25,567 nt of DNA from the NCBI GenBank assembly GCA_964470515.1, contig CAYYDD010000019.1, positions 1 to 25,567 of the forward strand, given 5' to 3'. Every line of letters starts with the position of its first letter. Within the stretch, counting starts at the first letter, position 1. The notes under the pieces were generated by a model. That model worked only from the letters and a program-made list of their open reading frames with translations. It was not told where the DNA came from and made no database searches. The stretch comes from RGIG3009 sp964470515 (lineage in GTDB: Bacteria > Bacillota > Clostridia > Oscillospirales > Acutalibacteraceae). Position numbers and translations under genes: made by a program. Positions 21,444 through 25,567 of this stretch are shown piece by piece.

Positions 21444-22343
21444 ATGAGTAAGGCGATACGGTGCCTGACGACCGATGCCGCCGTTGTGGCGGTAGCGATC
21501 GACGCGACCGAGATGGTCGCGCGGGCAGAACAGATCCATCACACCTCGGCGGTGGTCACGGCGGCACTCGGTCGCTTGCTGACGGCAACGTCCCTGATGG
21601 GCGTTATGCTCAAAAATATCGAGGATTCCGTCACACTGAAGGTCAACGGCGGCGGCCCCATCGGTCAGCTCATCACGGTGGCGGACGGTCGCGGAAATGC
21701 CCGCGGCTACGCGCAGACTCCCGTGGTGGAGATCCCGCTGAAGCCCAACGGCAAGCTGGATGTCAGCGGTGCGGTAGGCACCGACGGTCTGTTGTACGTG
21801 CTGCGCGATACAGGTGCGTCGGAGCCGTATGTCGGCTGTACACCGCTGGTGTCGGGTGAGCTGGCGGAGGATATCACGTCGTACTACGCCACCAGTGAAC
21901 AGATCCCCACGGTATGTGCGCTGGGCGTGCTGGTCAATCCGGATCTGACGGTGCGCGCGGCGGGAGGTCTGCTCATTCAGCTGCTGCCGTTCTGCCCCGA
22001 CGAGATCATCGACCGTCTGGAAAAAAACATCGCGGCACTGCGCCCGATGACCGAAATGCTGGACGAGGGGATGAGTATCGAGGATATTCTGAAGCTGGCG
22101 CTGGACGGCCTGCCGTTTGACGTGGTGGACAGCTTTGAGCCGGAGTACCGCTGTGCCTGCTCGTCCGAAAAGGTGACGGGTGCGTTCTGCGCGATGTCGG
22201 ATGAGGATCTGCGCTCGTTGCCGGACGAAAACGACCTCATCGAGGTGACGTGCAGCTTCTGTGATCGGGTTTACACGTTCACGGGCGCGGATGTGGAGGG
22301 CATTATCGCCGAGCGGAGCCGAAAAAAGAAAGAAAATTCTTGA
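21444..22343 (+). CDS. hslO: Hsp33 redox-regulated chaperone
   Basis: Hsp33 becomes an active holdase when its zinc-bound cysteines oxidise. The 299-residue product has the N-terminal domain with RAEQIHHTSAVVTAALGRLLTATSLMG and GNARGYAQ, and the C-terminal zinc site CAC (C237, C239) with CSFC (C270, C273). All four cysteines are intact. AAAGGAG lies upstream. A weak, U-poor hairpin (TTTTTCAA with TTGAAAAA, about 22345-22366) follows; I see no strong terminator before the tRNA promoter. Confidence 0.95.
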   Translation: MSKAIRCLTTDAAVVAVAIDATEMVARAEQIHHTSAVVTAALGRLLTATSLMGVMLKNIEDSVTLKVNGGGPIGQLITVADGRGNARGYAQTPVVEIPLKPNGKLDVSGAVGTDGLLYVLRDTGASEPYVGCTPLVSGELAEDITSYYATSEQIPTVCALGVLVNPDLTVRAAGGLLIQLLPFCPDEIIDRLEKNIAALRPMTEMLDEGMSIEDILKLALDGLPFDVVDSFEPEYRCACSSEKVTGAFCAMSDEDLRSLPDENDLIEVTCSFCDRVYTFTGADVEGIIAERSRKKKENS

Positions 22344-22371
22344 GTTTTTCAAAAAAGTTGAAAAATTTCGG

Positions 22372-22400
22372 TTGACAATTCACTGTGAATGTAGTATGAT
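22372..22400 (+). promoter_or_regulatory. tRNA operon promoter, TTGACA-N17-TATGAT
   Basis: TTGACA (22372-22377) and TATGAT (22395-22400) are 17 bp apart, 31 bp before the first tRNA. The spacer contains the palindrome ATTCAC-T-GTGAAT (22379-22391). Confidence 0.85.
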
Positions 22401-22430
22401 AGACACCGTCGCCGATGGCGATGCTGTTTT

Positions 22431-22506
22431 GGAAGCATAGCTCAGCTGGTAGAGCACCTGCCTTACAAGCAGGGGGTCACAGGTTCGAGCCCTGTTGTTT
22501 CCACCA
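22431..22506 (+). tRNA. tRNA-Val (TAC)
   Basis: The 76-nt gene has the acceptor GGAAGCA with TGTTTCC, the D arm GCTCAGCTGGTAGAGC, anticodon TAC within CTGCCTTACAAGCAG, and the T loop GGTTCGAGCC. CCA is encoded. It is first in the cluster. Confidence 0.96.
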
Positions 22507-22511
22507 AATGT

Positions 22512-22588
22512 GGCCCGGTAGTTCAGCTGGTTAGAACGCTAGCCTGTCACGCTAGAGGTCGACGGTTCGAGCCCGTTCCGGGTCGCCA
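22512..22588 (+). tRNA. tRNA-Asp (GTC)
   Basis: The 77-nt gene has the acceptor GGCCCGG with CCGGGTC (one G-T), anticodon GTC in the stem-loop CTAGCCTGTCACGCTAG, T loop GGTTCGAGCC, and an encoded CCA. Five bases follow the Val gene. Confidence 0.96.
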
Positions 22589-22593
22589 CATTT

Positions 22594-22669
<76 letters not shown>

Positions 22670-22673
22670 TTTT

Positions 22674-22749
22674 GCGGCTTTAGCTCATCTGGTAGAGCGC
22701 CACCTTGCCAAGGTGGAGGTAGCGAGTTCGAGCCTCGTAAGCCGCTCCA
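22674..22749 (+). tRNA. tRNA-Gly (GCC)
   Basis: The 76-nt gene has the acceptor GCGGCTT with AAGCCGC, anticodon GCC in CCACCTTGCCAAGGTGG, T loop GAGTTCGAGCCTC, and an encoded CCA. A terminator-like hairpin follows directly. Confidence 0.96.
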
Positions 22750-22753
22750 ACCG

Positions 22754-22779
22754 AAAAAAGCGTCGCAAGACGCTTTTTT
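22754..22779 (+). terminator. Terminator-like hairpin between tRNA-Gly and tRNA-Cys
   Basis: AAAAAAGCGTC (22754-22764) and GACGCTTTTTT (22769-22779) pair perfectly around a GCAA tetraloop and end in six Ts. It precedes tRNA-Cys by only seven bases, so tRNA-Cys depends on read-through. Confidence 0.75.
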
Positions 22780-22786
22780 CATCCAC

Positions 22787-22861
22787 GGCGACATAGCCAA
22801 GTGGTAAGGCGTGGGTCTGCAAAACCCTGATTCCCCGGTTCAAATCCGGGTGTCGCCTCCA
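22787..22861 (+). tRNA. tRNA-Cys (GCA)
   Basis: The 75-nt gene has the acceptor GGCGACA with TGTCGCC, anticodon GCA in GGGTCTGCAAAACCC, T loop GGTTCAAATCC, and an encoded CCA. No promoter fits in the seven bases between it and the preceding hairpin. Confidence 0.96.
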
Positions 22862-22862
22862 G

Positions 22863-22896
22863 AAAAAACCTCTTTACTTTCGTAAAGAGGTTTTTT
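22863..22896 (+). terminator. Terminator of the tRNA operon
   Basis: AAAAAACCTCTTTAC (22863-22877) and GTAAAGAGGTTTTTT (22882-22896) pair perfectly around TTTC and end in six Ts, right after tRNA-Cys. Confidence 0.92.
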
Positions 22897-22900
22897 CAAT

Positions 22901-22950
22901 GGAGACGAGGGGACGGTTCTCTGGAGACGAGGGGACGGTTCTCTTGTGTT
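22901..22950 (+). repeat. Left end of transposase element 1: tandem 22-bp direct repeats
   Basis: Two identical 22-bp units (22901-22922 and 22923-22944) contain GGGGACGGTTCTCT. The end GGGGACGGTTCTCTTGTGTT (22931-22950) is the exact reverse complement of 23740-23759 on the other side of the gene. The terminal TT GACA forms the -35 box of the transposase promoter. Confidence 0.85.
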
Positions 22951-22977
22951 GACAAGAAAGGTGAGTTGCGGTATACT
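22949..22977 (+). promoter_or_regulatory. Promoter of transposase 1
   Basis: TTGACA (22949-22954) and TATACT (22972-22977) are 17 bp apart. The -35 box is partly made by the element's terminal repeat. Confidence 0.75.
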
Positions 22978-22994
22978 GTTACGGGGTGAGCATT

Positions 22995-23741
22995 ATGCCA
23001 AGACAAGCAAGAAGACCAAGTGCAAGCGGAATCTATCACATAATGTTAAGAGGAATCAACCGACAGAACATTTTTGAGGATGACGAAGATAAAGAAAAAT
23101 TTCTGCAAACCCTAAGTCATTATAAGGCAATAAGCGAATATAAACTATTCGCTTATTGCCTTATGTCTAATCATATCCATTTGTTAATAAAGGTTGAAAA
23201 AGAAAATGTGGATGTGATCTTAAAGCGTATTGCAGGGAGTTACGTTTATTGGTATAATTGGAAATACAAACGAAGCGGTCATTTGTTCCAAGATAGGTTT
23301 AAGAGTGAGCCGGTAGACGATGACAGTTATTTTTTAACTGTTATACGATATATTCATCAAAATCCTGTAAAGAGCGGCCTGTGCAAAGAGGTATTGGATT
23401 ATCAGTATAGCAGTTATTGCGAATATTTGAAGGAAAGCAAATTAGTTGATACTGATTTTTGCTTGGGGATAATTAGCCGCGAGCAATTTATGCAGTTCAA
23501 TAACGAATATAGCGACGAAATGTGTCTCGATCTTGAAGAGAATGGTTTCAGATTAACAGATGAAGAGGCTAAGAATATCATACAAAAAATCAGTAAGTGT
23601 AAAAGCGCTACCGAGTTTCAATGCCTGGATTTAGCAAAACGCGATAAGTATTTGAAGCTTTGCAGAGAGAAGGGCATTTCCATACGGCAATTGAGTCGGC
23701 TGACAGGGGTAAGTTTCAATATTGTGAGAAAATTCGGGTAA
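22995..23741 (+). CDS. REP-associated tyrosine transposase (Y1 Tnp, IS200-like), copy 1
   Basis: This 248-residue protein belongs to the single-strand-specific Y1/HUH transposases related to IS200/IS605 TnpA. The HUH motif is NHIHLLIK, and the candidate catalytic tyrosine is in SYFLTVIRYIHQNPVKSGL. The C-terminal 25 residues (KGISIRQLSRLTGVSFNIVRKFG) form a helix-turn-helix-like extension. The start is placed at the ATG at 22995, preceded by GGGGTGAG; a GTG at 22986 is also open. The stop overlaps the right inverted repeat. A perfect 19-bp inverted repeat lies within the gene (23122-23164). The gene is much more AT-rich than the core genome. A related copy lies at 24777. All motifs are intact, so it may be active. 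Confidence 0.9.
   Translation: MPRQARRPSASGIYHIMLRGINRQNIFEDDEDKEKFLQTLSHYKAISEYKLFAYCLMSNHIHLLIKVEKENVDVILKRIAGSYVYWYNWKYKRSGHLFQDRFKSEPVDDDSYFLTVIRYIHQNPVKSGLCKEVLDYQYSSYCEYLKESKLVDTDFCLGIISREQFMQFNNEYSDEMCLDLEENGFRLTDEEAKNIIQKISKCKSATEFQCLDLAKRDKYLKLCREKGISIRQLSRLTGVSFNIVRKFG
23122..23164 (+). other. Hairpin inside transposase 1 coding sequence
   Basis: Left arm ATAAGGCAATAAGCGAATA (23122-23140) is perfectly complementary to 23146-23164, with the loop TAAAC. It encodes the KAISEY...FAYCLM segment immediately before the HUH motif. The second transposase keeps the same structure with pair-preserving changes. Confidence 0.8.
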
Positions 23742-23790
23742 CACAAGAGAACCGTCCCCTTGTGTTGTCCCCTTGTGTTCCCCTTGTGTT
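23740..23790 (+). repeat. Right end of transposase element 1
   Basis: 23740-23759 is the exact inverted copy of 22931-22950. It is followed by repeated CCCCTTGTGTT units up to 23790. The first bases are shared with the transposase stop codon. Confidence 0.8.
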
Positions 23791-24072
23791 CTTGGTTTTT
23801 ATATAGCCGCTACTTCTAACAATACCGTTGATACAATAGGATCTGTTTTATCGGTGCTTGCTGATGTGGCGGGTGAGCAAGCACTTGGGATAATGATTGA
23901 TTTGATAAATTTAGGAGTATCGACTGATGACGAAGTGACAGTAGGAGATAGAGTCGTATATATCAGTCAAACTTTCGGACTTACCACAGTTACAGCCAAA
24001 TTTGTTTATTCATCATCAGGCGAATTTAAGAAAAGTGAATATAATCATCAAACTACTTATATTATAGCGTGA
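23773..24072 (+). pseudogene. 3' remnant of a gene cut by transposase element 1
   Basis: The frame is open from within the right end of the element; the only upstream start is a TTG inside the repeat, with no ribosome site. From about 23795 the product reads like the C-terminal part of a larger protein (about 90 residues, GEQALGIMIDLINLGVSTDDEVTVGDRVVYISQTFGLTTVTAKFVYSSSGEFKKSEYNHQTTYIIA). I do not recognise the family. The simplest reading is that the element removed or separated the promoter and 5' part. Only 15 nt separate it from the next gene, so the two were probably one operon. It could instead be a small intact gene using the element as promoter. Confidence 0.5.
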
Positions 24073-24087
24073 TAGGAGAACGACAAA

Positions 24088-24651
24088 ATGCAAAAACGAT
24101 GTCCTTGGTGTGGCAAGAAAATCCAGATAAGTCGTTGGAATAAGTTTCGTCGAAAAACACCGAGCAGATTTATCTTTGAACGTTGCAAGTTTTGTGGCCA
24201 ATATTATGGGCAACGGTCTCGGTCGCCAAGGGTTGTCGGTTTGTGTTGTGCTATGTTGTTCAGTTGTTTTTTACCGTTGTTATGGTGGCCGTTGAGATAT
24301 TTAGTGCTTCCTGTCATTTTTTTATTAGCAGTGTTGGTTATTAAAATACCGTTGGAAAGAATGACACAGGACGAAAACTTTCAAAAAATTTCGCCAGTTG
24401 TTTTTCAGGCTAAAATTTTATGGAACAATTTCGCAATTAAGAAAAAACATATTTACGTTCAAATAAAGGACTTTGATGACGGGGATGCATTTTCATTAGC
24501 TTCGCCTATTTTTGTAACAGATGTAGATAAAACCGCGGGTGTGATTTATTTTTACTTTTTATATGATCACGAAAAGAATATACGAATGCCAAAAATCGCA
24601 TTATACGACGGTGAAATACAGGTTGCTGAAATAGAAATCCACGACAAGTAA
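24088..24651 (+). CDS. Zinc-ribbon membrane protein of unknown function
   Basis: This 187-residue protein has an N-terminal zinc ribbon (CPWC near residue 5 and CKFC near residue 33) followed by two closely spaced membrane segments (about residues 50-88, GLCCAMLFSCFLPLLWWPLRYLVLPVIFLLAVLVI). A C-terminal soluble domain of about 85 residues reads KKKHIYVQIKDFDDGDAFSLASPIFVTDVDK and so on. The ribosome site GATAGGAG is good. I do not recognise a family. It follows the truncated gene by 15 nt and lies between two transposase elements, in AT-rich DNA. Its original promoter is probably lost. Confidence 0.7.
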   Translation: MQKRCPWCGKKIQISRWNKFRRKTPSRFIFERCKFCGQYYGQRSRSPRVVGLCCAMLFSCFLPLLWWPLRYLVLPVIFLLAVLVIKIPLERMTQDENFQKISPVVFQAKILWNNFAIKKKHIYVQIKDFDDGDAFSLASPIFVTDVDKTAGVIYFYFLYDHEKNIRMPKIALYDGEIQVAEIEIHDK

Positions 24652-24682
24652 GGATATTGAATAATTGGTTTTCAGAACATAG

Positions 24683-24726
24683 GGGAACACAGGGGACGGT
24701 TCTAGGGAACACAGGGGACGGTTCTA
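24683..24726 (+). repeat. Left end of transposase element 2: tandem 22-bp direct repeats
   Basis: Two identical 22-bp units (24683-24704 and 24705-24726) contain AACACAGGGGACGGTTCTA. Together with the following TGTGTT, the second unit can fold AACACA with TGTGTT around a 13-base loop. The sequence differs from element 1, but the period and the GGGGACGGTTCT core are the same. Confidence 0.85.
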
Positions 24727-24730
24727 TGTG

Positions 24731-24759
24731 TTGACGAATTGTGTGGTTTATGGTATGAT
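24731..24759 (+). promoter_or_regulatory. Promoter of transposase 2
   Basis: TTGACG (24731-24736) and TATGAT (24754-24759) are 17 bp apart, in the same place relative to the repeats as the promoter of copy 1. Confidence 0.7.
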
Positions 24760-24776
24760 TTTCAAGGGTGAAAGTT

Positions 24777-25526
24777 ATGTCAAGACATGCTCGCAGAAAA
24801 AGTGAAAGCGGAATATACCATATAATGCTCCGAGGAATTAATCAGCAACAAATTTTTGAAGATAGCGAAGACTTTGAAAAATTTTTGCAAATATTAAAAG
24901 ACTGTAAGGCAGTAAGCGAATATAAATTGTTCGCTTACTGCCTTATGGGTAACCATATTCATTTGCTTGTTCAAGAAGGAAAAGAACCTATTGAGCAAGT
25001 AATGAAAAGACTTGCCACCCGATTCGTTTATTGGTACAATATCAAATACCAACGAGTCGGGCATTTGTTTCAAGATAGATTTAAAAGTGAACCTGTTGAA
25101 GATGATTCATATTTTTTGACTGTTATTCGTTATATACATCAAAATCCTGTTAAGGCGGGGTTGTGTAGGAAATTATCTGATTACAAGTTTAGTAGTTACA
25201 ACAGTTTTTTTGATAATTCTGATTTGGTTGATAAAGATTTCGTTTTGGGTATAATTCCGATTGAATTGTTTGCAGAATTCAATGCCGAAATAACCAATGA
25301 TAAGTGTTTGGAGATTGAAGAAAAACCTATTGTTAGGGTTACGGATGAACAAGCACAAAAAATTATTTATAGATATTCAAAGTGTAAATCGGTTGCAGAT
25401 TTTCAGAATCTTAATATCGTACAACGAGACAAGTGCTTAATTAAGTTTCGTGAAAACGGTTTATCAATACGACAAATAAGCAGGCTGACGGGTGTTAGTT
25501 TTGGAATTGTAAGGAAATTCTATTAA
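24777..25526 (+). CDS. REP-associated tyrosine transposase (Y1 Tnp, IS200-like), copy 2
   Basis: This 249-residue protein is a diverged homologue of copy 1, with the HUH motif NHIHLLVQ and the catalytic-tyrosine region SYFLTVIRYIHQNPVKAGL intact. It has the same helix-turn-helix-like C terminus (GLSIRQISRLTGVSFGIVRKFY). The start is the ATG at 24777 with AAGGGTGA upstream; a GTG at 24768 is also in frame. Protein differences are spread along the whole length, so this is an old duplication or an independent arrival and not a recent copy. The internal hairpin (24904-24946) is preserved. The stop codon overlaps the right end of the element. Confidence 0.9.
   Translation: MSRHARRKSESGIYHIMLRGINQQQIFEDSEDFEKFLQILKDCKAVSEYKLFAYCLMGNHIHLLVQEGKEPIEQVMKRLATRFVYWYNIKYQRVGHLFQDRFKSEPVEDDSYFLTVIRYIHQNPVKAGLCRKLSDYKFSSYNSFFDNSDLVDKDFVLGIIPIELFAEFNAEITNDKCLEIEEKPIVRVTDEQAQKIIYRYSKCKSVADFQNLNIVQRDKCLIKFRENGLSIRQISRLTGVSFGIVRKFY
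24904..24946 (+). other. Hairpin inside transposase 2 coding sequence
   Basis: TAAGGCAGTAAGCGAA (24905-24920) pairs with TTCGCTTACTGCCTTA (24930-24945). In RNA it extends outward by G24904-U24946 and inward by U24921-G24929 and A24922-U24928. That makes 19 pairs with the loop UAAAU, matching the copy-1 hairpin pair for pair. Confidence 0.8.
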
Positions 25527-25549
25527 CACACAGAACCGTCCCTTGTGTT
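25525..25549 (+). repeat. Right end of transposase element 2
   Basis: AACACACAGAACCGTCCC begins at 25525, overlapping the stop codon, and is the inverted copy of the left end with one mismatch; TTGTGTTCC follows. Only 18 bases of the window remain beyond it, and they show nothing more. Confidence 0.75.
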
Positions 25550-25567
25550 CCGATATTCTTTGAAAGG

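Larger units (their letters stand above)
22901..23790 (+). mobile_element. REP-associated (Y1/HUH) transposase element 1
   Basis: The unit consists of tandem repeats on the left, a transposase gene, and a right end with the inverted copy of the repeat followed by three CCCCTTGTGTT units. The right end can fold as AACACAAG with CTTGTGTT around AGAACCGTCCC, the REP-like hairpin expected for this transposase class. It has inserted directly after the tRNA terminator and probably truncated the gene downstream. Confidence 0.75.
24683..25550 (+). mobile_element. REP-associated (Y1/HUH) transposase element 2
   Basis: Same layout as element 1: tandem 22-bp repeats, promoter, transposase gene, and an inverted end (25525-25549) matching the left end with one mismatch. 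The right end folds AACACA with TGTGTT. The two elements are in direct orientation and diverged from each other throughout. Confidence 0.75.

Noticed and set aside
22901..22944. Tandem 22-bp repeats as a CRISPR array
   Set aside because: The two units abut with no spacer and are the end of a transposase element; no cas genes are in the window.

Overview
The window is chromosomal DNA from a spore-forming, low-to-moderate-AT Clostridia, most like an Oscillospiraceae/Ruminococcaceae lineage. The evidence is a complete spoIIIA sporulation operon (AA to AH), followed by the clostridial gene string asp23, nusB, xseA, xseB, ispA, dxs, tlyA, nadK, argR, recN. Core genes are GC-rich. Two stretches are clearly more AT-rich and look acquired: 2544-5378 and 22901 to the end.

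Layout. 26-2300, minus strand: an XRE regulator with a small DUF6514-like protein; the tmRNA gene ssrA (tag ANSKINDNSKVALAA); and a two-gene lexA-DUF523 operon preceded by a near-consensus SOS box. 2357-2490, plus strand: a candidate small RNA divergent from lexA, with nested stems, two C-rich anti-Shine-Dalgarno-like segments and a strong terminator. 2544-5378: an AT-rich module with an MBOAT O-acyltransferase and an SGNH-like membrane-anchored protein on the minus strand, divergent from a small XRE regulator. The intergenic region has a perfect TTGACA-N17-TATAAT promoter and three AATTC-N7-GAATT operators.

5560-10284: the spoIIIA operon, encoding the mother-cell side of the SpoIIIA-SpoIIQ channel, with a sigma-E-like promoter. 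10316-21388: a vegetative housekeeping series (envelope stress protein, antitermination, exonuclease VII, isoprenoid precursors, rRNA methylation, NADP synthesis, arginine control, DNA repair, a YerC-type regulator and a methyltransferase). It is interrupted by two copies of a short intergenic repeat. 21444-22343: hslO (Hsp33). 22372-22896: a tRNA operon (Val, Asp, Phe, Gly, Cys).

22901-25567: two related REP-associated (Y1/HUH) transposase elements bracket a truncated gene and a zinc-ribbon membrane protein. Each transposase gene carries an internal 19-pair hairpin. Between the two copies every pair stays compatible with RNA pairing, including one compensatory change and two changes to G-U. 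This hairpin, the candidate sRNA beside lexA, and the operator-dense MBOAT switch are the most unusual items seen.
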